Source of the DNA: Batillaria attramentaria
Taxonomy: Eukaryota; Mollusca; Gastropoda; Batillariidae
Direction of reading: 5' to 3'
DNA: 64,000 bases
Assembly (NCBI GenBank): GCA_018292915.2
Contig: JACVVK020000013.1
Coordinates: 2,930,001-2,994,000, forward strand
This document shows positions 11,150-24,200 of the stretch, in pieces. Both the position numbers and the translations under genes were made by a program. The notes beneath the pieces were generated by a model. The model was not told where the DNA came from and ran no database searches. It saw nothing but the letters and a program-made list of their open reading frames with translations. How positions within the stretch are numbered: the first letter of the stretch is position 1; the number at the start of each line of letters is the position of its first letter.

Positions 11150-11554
11150 TCACCTGCTGCCTAGAACGTCTTTCAGTATGTTGCTCGACGTCTGTGGGGT
11201 GTTTCTACCTGACCCAACCTCACTGACACCGCTTGAGCTTCCAGCCTGCCCATCCTGGGACAGAGTGAACGGTGAAAAAACGGGGAAGGTGGTGGTGGGG
11301 GACCCTGGGGGCGCCATGAGGATGTGCGAGCTGGATGAGGTCGCCGCTGCTGCTGCCGGTCCCACCGGTATGGGCATGGAGACGTGACGCGGGGCAGTGA
11401 AAGGGTTGAAGGCGGGCTTGTCGTGCGGGTCTCTTTCTCTCACGTGGTGGCGCTGCTGTGCCTCCCGCGCCATCTCCTCGGCCGGGAGTCGGAACGGTGC
11501 TGGAGGCGGGGTGGATTCTTTCTCGAGGAACTTCACGAACAGTTGTGAGAAGGA
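11150..11554 (-). CDS. TRIP11: TRIP11 terminal exon w23 with stop codon
   Basis: The exon is 405 nt including the TGA at 11150-11152, phase 0, with acceptor tttgtgtttcag. It starts SFSQLFVKFLEKESTPPPAP, continues with NPFTAPRHVSMPIPVGPAAA, a Ser/Ala-rich stretch and FPVFSPFTLS, and ends NILKDVLGSR. The FVKFLE, NPF.APR and LKDVL motifs are the vertebrate C-terminal signature. Confidence 0.95.
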   Translation of the reverse strand, partial: SFSQLFVKFLEKESTPPPAPFRLPAEEMAREAQQRHHVRERDPHDKPAFNPFTAPRHVSMPIPVGPAAAAATSSSSHILMAPPGSPTTTFPVFSPFTLSQDGQAGSSSGVSEVGSGRNTPQTSSNILKDVLGSR

Positions 11555-12143
11555 CTGAAACACAAAGCGAGAGGACACTGCCTGCAGGATGCTCTTCGAC
11601 TTACATCACCTCATCATATGGTTTAAGTTTTATGCTCGTAACACAAGCACGCTGAAGACATCTGTAAAAACTTCACAGACAGACTGCTGCACAAACCGCA
11701 CTAATAATGCTTGAACTTAAGCACTGGAAAATGTTAATTGTTTGTGGAGTCAAACTACACAATCTTTTTTTTTCTCTTTTTTTTTTTAAATGCATGTATC
11801 TCCAACAATTTCACAAAAAGAAATGCGAAGAATAAAAAAAAACCCACACCAAAAAACACAGGAACAACTCTGGCTAAATCAAATTCTTGAATTCTTTGAT
11901 GACTTGCAACAAAAATAACAGATATCTGTTTCATGCAGTACACTACATAGTATGGTAGTGTGCAGTTCTCTCACTTGGTTGAATTCTGGGGTTTTCATGT
12001 GCCGGACAGGTGTAGTAGGAGGCGAGGACCCTGTCCGAGCTCGTCGAAGTAAACTGGTCACCCAGCTTCCTCCCCCGTCGCTTTCCTCGATCTGATAGAG
12101 GGGAAAATGAAACATTAAATAAAACCTAACATCAAAATAACGT

Positions 12144-12202
<59 letters not shown>

Positions 12203-15200
12203 GACAACAAAAAAAACCAAGCATCCCCCCCAAAAGCCCCAAAACATAACCAAAAAAAAAAAAAAAAAAATCAAAAACAAAAAAAAAAAACCCAAAGGAC
12301 AAAAACATAGCAAGAAAATTGCAAAATCATTTGCTCATAATCATCAGGACGTTGAGACACTATATATGCTACAGCCTGAAATGTAGTCAACATGAAAGGG
12401 GCTACAAGTACAATAACTTGGTCCCAATACACAGACAACAAGAACAAAGTCATTATCAATGTTTTAAACAAAATTCTTATGAATGGCTTCAGTGATAATT
12501 ACAGAAAAAAATACCTTCAGGAAGTCATCATGTGTGAAACCCAGGACACTGCCGATGGCATGGATTGCATCTTTCCGATTTCGACTGGGAGTGTGGAAGT
12601 ACCCGAGAAGCAGATTCTTCATCAAGACCCTGGGAACATACAAGCCGAAGCACGGTTGAGCAGCCTTAATACACAGCAGTAGTGAAGATCCCCCACCCCT
12701 TCACCCCCCCTACCCCCCCCCCCCCCCAACATAAGTGGAAACATTCAATCACAGGACATCCTATTCCAGATCTCATCATCATAAGGAAAATTCTGTGAAA
12801 CCATTCAAGGAGACAAGTTAATTTTTCCAGGGGACCTATGCATGGACACAACCTTCCGTAGGCACAGCCTAAACGCCAAGTCTCAGACTTGGCAGTCTCG
12901 GTCTAAATTTCTTGCGTAACCGCTATGCATGGACGCGGACAACAGCCCAGACAACCAAGTCTCAGACTTGAAGTCGGCCTACGTGACGTCATCTACTTTA
13001 TCTAAATTTAGAGTGTGGGATTCCGGTATTCCCCAGCCAATTGTGGGAGTACGCATGCGCATGTGTTCAACGAGACAGCCCAGCGCCGCGGGAAAGGAAC
13101 AGCCAGCGGGATGCCTTACGCAATACACACCGCGCGCGGGCGGTCAGTCGGCCGGTACATGTGGCAGACTTACCCACCACGCGGCACTGTGCATCAGTTA
13201 ACTGCGAGTCAAGTTGAACCTCCCCCGGGCCGGACTCAGACGTAATAATACTGAACAACAGAAATAAAGGGGAATATTGCTTACGGAATGGATGACATAC
13301 TCCCATATCACCTCTCAAGGAAGGTGAGCAAACTAAATGCAGAAATCTTTAGTGAGACTGGCACAGCGCAGGTCACAGTGACATGCTGACCGGATCGGCT
13401 GAGCCACTGATGAGAGTGCCATGCAAAACAGTACACACCAAAGACGCTCGCAGTATGGTACATATACCCATAAAACATGATCTAGGCCTTGGCATAGTCG
13501 AATGAAACTCCACAACACCGAAAAAACGCCATGCTGATTGTCATTTAGGCCGAGCCTACGGCATTTAGGCCGCCGATTTCGCGTGACTAAATCGGGGCCG
13601 TTTAGGCTGCCGTTTAGGCCCTGACTACCCCGTTGTCTGTGTCCATGCATACCGATTTCCGAGATTTAGTCAGAGCCTACGAATTTAGGCAGGGCCTACG
13701 CGTTTAGGTCGTGTCCATGCATAGGTCCCCAGGCTCTAGCTCACCCTGGCCTGGTCATGATGGCAAAGGCATGATACCATTACGAGAAGCCAAAAATTAT
13801 AGCCTTCTGTGCACCATCACTGAAAAGATACGAGCCAGACATACGTCTACTGATCAATCACACGACATGGCTAATGACAGTGCATGAAGCAACACATCTC
13901 TGTCATTTGGCACCCAATTTGCATACAAAGGAAAACCGTATCATCTACAACAGAGCATTCATGTGCTCTTTGGGGAGCTCAGTCATGTCTGTTCAAGAAA
14001 CCTTCTTCCAGTTTGGACACTGAGAGAGTTGTGCATATCTATGCTAGGCAGTGAGGCAATTTTTGAGGCTACCAAAGGAAAGATTTCCTTCTACATGAGT
14101 TCACGTGCACTGAACATCAAAACAGCACACATGTGAGTAGCAAATTTTTTATTTTGTGGACTCACATAACCTTTACAAATATACACTGTGACTGAAAGAT
14201 TGTATTCACCTGTCAACCTTGGCCTCTGTGCTGGATGTCAACTTGTGGATCTGTTCCTCGGCTGCCCTTAGGACACTTTCTCTTTTTTGGACTGTGATGA
14301 GACAAAGGAAACAACAACGTGGCATTCAATACTCGTCATACACCCCTAAGCCGACACTGCATAACTGAGCCCGACCCACTTTAATAATAATAATAATAGT
14401 GGAGATTTTTAACGCGCCTAACCCAAGGGCTGGCTCTAGGCGCTTTACAATATAAGGGGAGGGGGGGGGGGGGGGGGGGCAGCAACAACCCGAATTAACC
14501 CTGCCACTGAGTAATCATGGGAAGGCATTAGCTGAAAGCTGAGTTATGTTTATGGTGGATAAACAACTTACTACAACTACAAACTGTGTGAGTCAGCCAA
14601 AGTACAGGTGTATACGTAAACTTTTTTTTTTTTTTTTAAACCAGGTGAAAAACAAACGGAAAGGAAAAAAAAAGAAAAAAAAAGGAGAAAGAACCTAGAG
14701 ATCTGATGCACACGTCTTAAAGAAACAGGATACTGAATTCATTTTAGAGACAAACTTATTTTTCATGGTAAGATGTGGATGGTGCGACACGTACCAAGCA
14801 AACCACAGGAGAGTTTTCATACAACACAGGTGTCAATACACTAAAATCAGTAATCATTAATCATTAATGGTAGCTGAGGTGAATAAATATGTACATGGGA
14901 TCAATACACGTCAAAAAAAAGAAAAAAAAAGGCAACCCATTCTCACAGTATTACTCTTGTAACTGCTTATTGTTTGACTACCTTTAAGAGCGTAAGCAAT
15001 TAACTGGTGTCTGCTGCATACAGAGCACGTTGTCAAGATCTTGCACCCTGACTGAAGTAAAATGTCCGGCAGGCACCAACAATCCATGATGCCAGAAAAA
15101 AGAAGAAGAAGAAAAAAAAAACACCTCGTGCAGGGACGATGCCAGGATATGGCAGGCTGGGAATATCACAGAAGGTACTGAGCTATGTTTAATCTCAGTA

Positions 15201-18200
15201 CCTGATGTAATACTCACGGCCGGACATTCCATACACATGCACAGGCAGGACACTCGCATCCTCAAAGACAGCAGCATGCTGATGCACCTCTCTCAACACT
15301 CCGTGTCAAGCATGTGAGATGACTAGCTACGTTGAACTGACATGCCAACTCGGCTCCCTTTTCATATCAAGAAACCTTGCTTAGTCACAAATGGAAAACG
15401 TCTTCAGTGATATGTACCCATTCTTGTGTGAGAGTTGTACATGATAACAGCAAGTAGGCTACAAAACTGATACGGAAATGGGGAATTTAAAAATGCAGCA
15501 ACTCTCCAACAGATTGTGGACAACTGTAACCCTGCACACACGTTTTTGACAACCCCAGACGACCAGACATAAATTAAAAACTAACAAAATGGCCAGATGC
15601 AGAAATGGAAGCAGAAATGGAATCTAGAAGGAATTTTGAAACCTCCAAGCCAGCAGTCTGAGGACACACGACGACCCCCAAAACAAAAAGTCTCAGCAAT
15701 TCAACTCCATGACGAAATTTCAAATGACGCGCTACTATTTTGTACAAAACTGAACACAACAGCTAATCATTCTGACAAGCAAATTCAGCTCCCCTCAGGT
15801 TATGTAATAGACCAAATATGTAGAATGACTCTAGTTGTGTAAACTGCCACACATACTGTCAATAGTGTCATGATCGTGGGTCCAATCCATCCAGTATGAA
15901 AATGTAAAAGCCCCTAGTACTTTGAAACACCGGTGATGGTGGTACCCTGCATGTAATAATACATACCTACAGAGAGCAATGCTTGAGAAGGGGCAAACAG
16001 CAACAGAAAAAGGATTGACAAGGGGATCAGCAGGTTGGAGGCGCAGGCAAGGAAAAACAAGGAAACCTGAGGCTACTTGATAATTCACCCTTTGAAATGC
16101 CTTCAATGCTTTAACTGCAAATTTAAGAGGAAAGTTCTGGGCAACAAACGGACGCAGGCAAGTGAGCAAACATTAGCTGAGATGTTTCGGGCTTTTCACA
16201 GCTTTAAAAAAAAAAAAAAAAAAAAATTACACACACACACACACAGACAAAACACACACACTCACACACAAGCAACTACATATCAAAGGCATCAATTTGC
16301 AAAGCACACAATCCACCCACCACTTTGCTCGTGTTAGTCTAGTTAAAAACACACGCACGACAAATAATATTTATCTGCAGCTATAACAGAACAGCTCAAA
16401 CAAGCTTCACATCATGTAAGTCGATGACAAGCAGCCAATGGTAGTAGCAGGCAAGAAACCAACCAATCAACGGGGAGAGCGCCTCACCCTGTTGTTAGGT
16501 GGTGGTGGTGGTGGGGGTTTTGTTAATGATCAGCTGGGCGGATGGGGGTTAGTGAGCGTGTGTGATGGAATGCTGTTACTTTGCATGCATGAAAAGACTG
16601 GGTACGATATTTATGTAATCTCGGCTAGTAACTTGAGGCACTGGTCCACTCAGAATTACCAGCTGAGATTAGACAAACACCAACACATGGTCATGCATGC
16701 CAGCCACTTTTCTCTCTTCCCCCCTACATCTACACCACAACACTAAGTTCGCTACCACAACATAATACACTCCCCACAGACTTACAGGAGGAAGGGGAAA
16801 GTTGAAAGGGGACGGGAAGGAGTGACTAGTTGGAGGAGACATGGTCTGAAGCTTACACTTCAGATATCTGTGCAAAGAGCTGTCCGAAATAAACGATCCT
16901 GCCTACGTAAGTGTCGGAAACTGGTAAGTTTACAGTACTTTCTACTCAGTTCTCTCAGTGGTAAAAGCACTGAGGGGGGAATTCTGAAGCAGGGAAGAAG
17001 TTAAGCAGCTGTTTCTGAGCCGAGATGTGAAAGAACACACATGGGCCACGCAAGGCATGTCCAGGTTTTCGGTCACAAAATGAACAGATCAGTTGCTGCA
17101 GTTAAAGACACTATGTTCGAAGTACTGCCACTAACAAAGCTCTAGGGCTGTTTGCCAAATGAACAGATGTTCCTTTTAAAGGCTGTTTGCCAAATGAACA
17201 GATGTTCCTTTTAAAGGCTGTTTGCCAAATGAACAGGTGTTCCTTTTAAAGGCTGTTTGCCAAATGAACAGGTGTTCCTTTTAAAGGCTGTTTGCCAAAT
17301 GAACAGGTGTTCCTTTTAAAGGCTGTTTGCCAAATGAACAGATGTTCCTTTTAAAGCTGTTTGCCAAATGAACAGATGTTCCTTTTAAAGGCCTGTTTGC
17401 CAAATGAACAGATGTTCCTTTTAAAAGGCCGTTTGCCAAATGAACAGATGTTCCTTTTAAAGGCCGTTTGCCAAATGAACAGATGTTCCTTTTAAAGGCC
17501 GTTTGCCAAATGAACAGATGTTCCTTTTAAAGGCCGTTTGCCAAATGAACAGATGTTCCTTTTAAAGGCTGTTTGCCAAATGAACAGATAAGCTTTTACG
17601 TATGTAGAGTAACCTACACGCCAACCAGAGTCATCACAAGGGTTTCAGATGCTAGATTGTGTCCCAAGTGACTCGTTCTCATGCGCGGTTTATGCCTAAC
17701 AAACGTGTTCAGGTTTTACGGTAACGACTCCAACCAAAGCTTCAGCAGCAAACAGGGGAATAGCTTTCTCACTGACACTAAGCCAGCAACGTGTACACTA
17801 CAAGAGTGAAGAAGGCCTGCCAAAATCAGAGTACAAAGCGAAACTGTCTAGAGCAGTCATGACCAAATGCAGACTACTGCTGCTAGTCTGTGAAAGAAAA
17901 GAAACTATGTTCTTTGTGACAGCAATGCTCTCGAAAATAAAACAGGTTAATGTGACAGTAAGCCCGGAATCAGTGCTGATGAAATATGCTTGCATATGAG
18001 GTAGCGGTAACACACTGAAGCAGTCAGTCACAAAAACTGCCAAACCAAACTGTGGGAAAAGTGTAATGTGTGTAACACTTGGTATTAGTGAAGCCAAACT
18101 CAGTTAAATCTGACATACAAAAGCAACTTGTTTGCCTTCTTGTTATTTCACAGTACATGGTGAATAAATGCACACAATAATGCACAAGGAGGGGGGGGGG

Positions 18201-21200
18201 GGGAGGGGACAATGACAAAGTTTATTTCAGTTAGGCTTTTGACCCATGACTGAAAGGGGGGAGACAGGCAACCCAAAAATACAACTTTATACTGCATAAA
18301 CATACAGTAGACAGTATACAATGGCATACATGCATATATACATATACATACACACACACATCTACATACATATACACACACATATATATATATGTCGACA
18401 TACACACATACACATGTATACACATATATAATAGGACATACGTGTACATGACATTCACACACAATAACACAAACCATACTTTACATGAAGAGGGGGGAGG
18501 GGAGAGAGAGAGAGAGAGAGAGAGAGCAGAGCAGATTTGTACTGTGCAATCTCAACCAACTCATGCCACAAATGTTAACTATTGCAGAGTTGTCTACACC
18601 AATACATGAAAAAAAATCATTGACATGATTCTTGTGGTCATTACACACACACACAGAGGACTACAAAACAAAAGGTATGCAGTGAAGACACCCAAGTACA
18701 AGAATCTACACACAAAGTACACAGTGTTTATACTGAAAAAACTAACAGGGCTTTAATACAACTATAATACAACTACACGTATGAGAAGAAAACCACGGCC
18801 CAAAGCAATATCAAGCATGCTATGTTAACAGAAAATAGAGCAAAAGGGAAAAGAAAAGGGGAAATAGAGAGCTAAGCAAAGGGAAAAAATCAAGCAGAGA
18901 GGTAAGCATGCATTACACACGGAGGGAATGAACAAGCGTAGTGATACCACAACAGGTAATACAGGTACAAAAGGAATACATGTCAGAGAGCTAGAGAGCT
19001 GTCTGCCCCGTCGACAATGGAGCGCCATGTCCGTTATACCAGCCAGCCTCCTGAGATGGCATCACTCAGGAATTACCAGCTGATATTAGGGCCACGGGTC
19101 CTGTTCTCACAACTTGCTTGGGACTTCTCAGCCTTACGACCTATACAGGCTTTGATACTTCGCAAATGCCAGGGAGACTTTTCTTCAAAGCAAAGATAGC
19201 TCTTCTCTTTCAAAGCTGCGGAAATGGGGGAAAGGCGGCGAAAAAAATAAAAATAAAAATAAAAAAGCCCTTTCCCATTTACAAACTACGAACACACTTT
19301 GCAGTATTATTTTTGTGTTTTTTTTTTTTTTTGCTTCTAGCCAGATAAACCATTATGGGTGGAAAAAGTGGCTGCACACGTACACACAAGCGAAAGCTTC
19401 AAATTTGGCGGGCGCAAGAAAGTTCTGGACCGGAGAAATCATTGCAAAAGGGGAAAGGGCAGCTTTGTGGCTTTACTGTGCAAAAAAGTCCAGTTGAACT
19501 CAAGCTTAATGTGTGGGAAGCGATCTATAAGGCGACTTCTGCATAAAGCATGGGCCAAACAGGGCAGGTAGCAGCTCTCAAAGAGGACAACAGTACAGTG
19601 TCAGGTTTCCGAGTAAGGTACTCAGCATGCATACGACTGATACAGGTACATGTACATGTACAACAAAGAGAAACTGGTTCCAGTCAGATAAAGAGGGAAC
19701 TAGCTTAGTTTCAAATACATAAACATATAAATATATATACATAGAAGAGAGGAAGTACAAATAAGAGAGTAAAGGACTGAGCTCCACATTCCATTTTCCC
19801 CTCCATGCCGATTTTTTTTTTTTTTTTTTTTTGGGGGGGGGGGGGGGAGGGGGATTATTATATTCTCTAATACAAATACTTTTGCATATCAACTGAAGAT
19901 GGTGGTACACGGGAAAAGGACTTTTCTGAAAGCAAGATCATGGAACCAGTCCCAAACTATTGTAAGAAATGTTAAGGTAAACGTAACAACATGGAGGGGA
20001 AGTACAGTACAGGCATACTAGTAATTGTAGTCTTAGGAAGGATGTTATCATAACAACTTGTGTAGATTAACAAACTGCTACATGCACACTCAGGAAAGAC
20101 GTTAAGTGTTTACGCGTTACCACTGGCTTCACACTGAACAAAACTTCTCGATTGAACATGTCAAATTTAAGCTGGTGGTTAATTGTATATAATGCATTTG
20201 TAATGGGTAAACTTTAGGCCAAGAAACACACACGATCCTTTCAGTCTCTGTAAAAAGTAGATTTTACCTAATTTCAGCTACATTCACCTATGTCATCTGT
20301 GTATCCTTAGGAACAATTCAAACGGAATAACCATGCCCACTGAAGCAAGCTCCTGATTTAAGAAAACTGGATGACATTTGTCGAGGTGAATTTTGTCCAA
20401 CGACATGAGTGATAAGAATAACCTTACAGAGGTGAGCAAGCAAGAATGCACGGGGTCATGGTTACCTTCTTCTTTCATGGCCTGTAGAGCTTCTTCTTTT
20501 CGGTCCAGTTGCTCACTGAGGCGTGACGCTGCTGCCAAGCCATCTGAAGCCTCCTCCAGTTCTGCCTGTCAGGACAAAATCAACACACAACCTCTTTTAT
20601 ACAGGCTACAGTAAAAATCAACAACCTGTGTAAAGCTGAGTTCCATGTTCAGAATCTTGAAATTTGTCACAGACAGAAGATAGACAGACATACAACAGAC
20701 GATGGAGGACTAACTTTGTGAGTAAAAAAATGGCAGAGCACACAAAAGGAGGCCAGTAACAAACCTTGGCCTGTCTGAGTTCTGCTTCCAGTCGCTGAGT
20801 CCGATCCTTCAGGCGCTGAGCTTCCTGCTGATAGCGCTCTGTTTCTGATGCAATCTGTGAGTCCTTCTCTGGAAAGGTGAACACCAAATTACGCAGATGC
20901 ACATCGTGACTGACGCACGCACACACACAAACACACACAAAATGAGTTACAAAATACACACCTACCCGTGCCCACCTGACTTTTCATACTCTAATGTACC
21001 CTAAAAACATTTTCTCCTTTTGAGTGAGCGCGGAGGGATGCGGGAAGGGGGAAGGAAGGATGCGGGAAGGGGGTGGAGGGATATGAGGGGATGGAGGGAT
21101 GTAAGCTCTAAGTCCATACTACCGTTCAGTCTTGTGCACCTACCTTTCTGGAACTGCTCGAGGACGAGCTGGAGGTTAGAGAGGGAGGACGCATACTGCT

Positions 21201-24200
21201 GACACTGCTCTTGCAGACTGGCTACCTGCATGTAGGCGGCGTCCCGCTGGGCCGCGATGGTGTGCAGCTGCTGCTGCAGGCTCTCAACCTGTTGGGATGC
21301 TTGCTGGCTGCAAGACACACAATATCAACACGGTGTGCATAACAACAATGTTCAGTTTTATGCAGGTATTTTTATACAGTGTATTCGCAGTGTAGGTTCA
21401 GAGTGTTTCACACTGTAAAATCCAAGACAAAAAAATTCACAAGAATCGGTTCTTATTGTATGAAAAGAAATCGAGGCAACCTACTGACAAACTGATGATG
21501 ACTGTGGAAGGCATCTGTTTGTATAGGCAATGATTTCATTTTTATTTCAAATTTTGACTTTTATTTGTTGTAAACTAGTTCACTTGGCCCTATTTTTTGT
21601 CCCTGCAATGTAAGCACACCAAGCCCTACTGTGTTCATGTCATTTGTCCGCTGAATGAAATTCAAGAACTGATATAATAAAAATGGGAAGTATGCAATGC
21701 AAAAGCAAAATACAGGGCAAGTTTCATAAACCTGAACAAACTTGATTAATGTTTTTTTTCTTCTTTTTTTTTTTTTTTGGGGGGGGGGGGGGGGGGTTAC
21801 TATAATAATTTTTCACATGGGACAAACCCAGACATGGCTAACTCTGCTGTCTGCTGCCATTCATCCATTTGTCCCTTTCAAAACCTAATATCTCTTCCAA
21901 AAAAACAGATCTGTACACTGTGCTGTACGCTTTGCCCACCTGGCTGACTGGACCTGAGAGGCAGAAGACAGGAGCTTCTCCTCAGCATCTGCCAGGCGGG
22001 TGCGAAGACTTTTCTCCCTCTCTTCCGCTTCCAGAGCCTCACGCGTGTAACCCTCCTCTATCTGCACAACATAGCAGTGAACACTCAAGTTAACGACTGC
22101 AAACCGTTGCACGTGGCCCGACACAATGACAGTCCATCTCCAGGACACTTACGTATACTGGGACTCTGCTGAAATGTACGCGTTTTATTGCACCACGAGG
22201 TGCAAAATTCTGGGCTTAAATGGTCCACAATCTCAAAGCGAGGAAAATCTTTAGACAAAGGTGGAAGATTTCAAGCCCTGATAATTATAGGCACAGTGTG
22301 GTACATGTATTTGTAGAGTATCTGCGGTATACATAGGTACATATCCTTGCACAAGCTGGCTTCAAGGCAGTGAGAACAACAGCCCACATCTAATACTGCG
22401 CAATTGGCACTACTAGCATGTGTCTGATAATTTTGAAAAGATCAATGTACACGTACCTGCAGCAGGTGTCCTCTGAGTCGTTCAAGTTCCCGGTTCAGCT
22501 TGTGCTCCTTGTCCTTGAGACGCAGGTTCTGCAAAAGTTTTGGGATGGTAACGTGACAAATCTCAAAGCAGCCACACAATGAAGATAAGGGGGAAGATAG
22601 TCCAGACAATGGAGGATTTGTAATATATAAATTTTGTTGGAATTTTGATCTCTGCATGATCAGGAGAATAAGAACAAGCCAGGAAGCATGATAAACTATG
22701 TGTGTTAAAACTGAAGAAAGACAAGTGGAGTATCCTGGCAATGCGTTGCAAGTGTCAAGCCTGCAAAGCTGACCAGGAAAGGGTGTCCGAGTGAGTGATT
22801 TGTTTAGGGCTTAACGCAGCGCAAGCCACAAAGACTAATTTGAGGTGAAGAGTGGCTGCACAACGTGAAAAGAATTTTTAAAATGTAACATTGGACAAAT
22901 GGTCTACGGGGTAGTATAAACCTAGGACATGCAGGAGACGCTGCACCTTCATGCTAATTTATCGAACCCCCGATTACAAAAAAGAAAAAGAAAAAAAAAG
23001 CAGAAAACAGGGTGTCCGAGGTAAATCTCCAGCAGGCCCACACAATAAAAGGGTATGTGTGGAGGCCTGTGCCTTTCTATAGCAGCCATACAAAAAAAGC
23101 AGTGTCAGGGTCTGTTCATACCTCTGCTTGCATCTCGCTCAGTTCCTGCTGCTTCTGTTTCAGCCCCAAAGTCAGCTGACCCACTTCTTGTTGCAGACGC
23201 GCCGTCGCCTCAGCGGCGGCATCCTGATCATGCAGCAGCTGAGTGACTTGGGTTTTCTCCCCCTGCTGTTCCGAGAGCAGGGCCGTGACCTTGTGCAGAC
23301 GCTCTTGAAGAGATGTCACCTCAAATTCCTTCTCTCGCAGAGAAAGCGTCAGCCGATTGTTCACGTCCTTCATTATATGTGACTCTGATTCGCGCTCTTG
23401 CATCCTCTGTTCAGCGGTCTCTCTGTCTTTACGAAGGTCTTCCGTTTCACTGCCGAGGTCCTTCAGCTGGAAACCGAGGTGCTCCACCTGCTTTCTCAAC
23501 GAGGCGTTTTCCGCGTCTCTTGCTTTGGAGGTGTTTTCCAGGTCCCTGAGTTTGTCTGTCAGTGTTCTGATTTTTTCATCACGCTCATGGACAGCTTGCT
23601 GGAGCTCTGCCTGCCTGCTGGCCAGTCTCTCCTTTTCCTCTTCCACAGCTCGGAAGCTTGCCGCGTCCACAGTTTCTGAAGCGTTTGACTTCTGAAGAAG
23701 TCCTCCATACTTCACCTCTATGTCCGCAAACCTCTGCTTGTAGTTGATCAGGTCATTTTGTGCTTTCAGCAACGACTGGTTCCTGTCTTCAAACTGTGAG
23801 CAAAGTTTGTCATACTCTGCCTGCAATTTCTCAACCCGCTCGCCTTCCTCAGCGCGAAGTGCGTTGAGGCGCTGAATTTCTGCGTGGTAGGCGACGCTCT
23901 CTGCGTGCTTCTGGTTCACGAAGGCACCATCTGTTCGCGCTCTGACTGAAGAGTGGCCAACTGTTTCTCAAGATTCTCCTTGTCGGCAAAATGTGAGCTG
24001 AGGGTAGCAGCGGCAGGGACACTACCATTCTCACCTGCACCACCTCCGCCCTGGTTCATGTCTTGCAACACCGCCATCAGGGTTTCGTTCTTCTGCTTGA
24101 GAGCCTCAATCTCCACTTCACGATCACGCACCAGACGAGAGAGGTTCTGAAGGGCCTCCCGCTGCATGTCATCCATTGAGTCATCTTTGGGTGACCTTGA

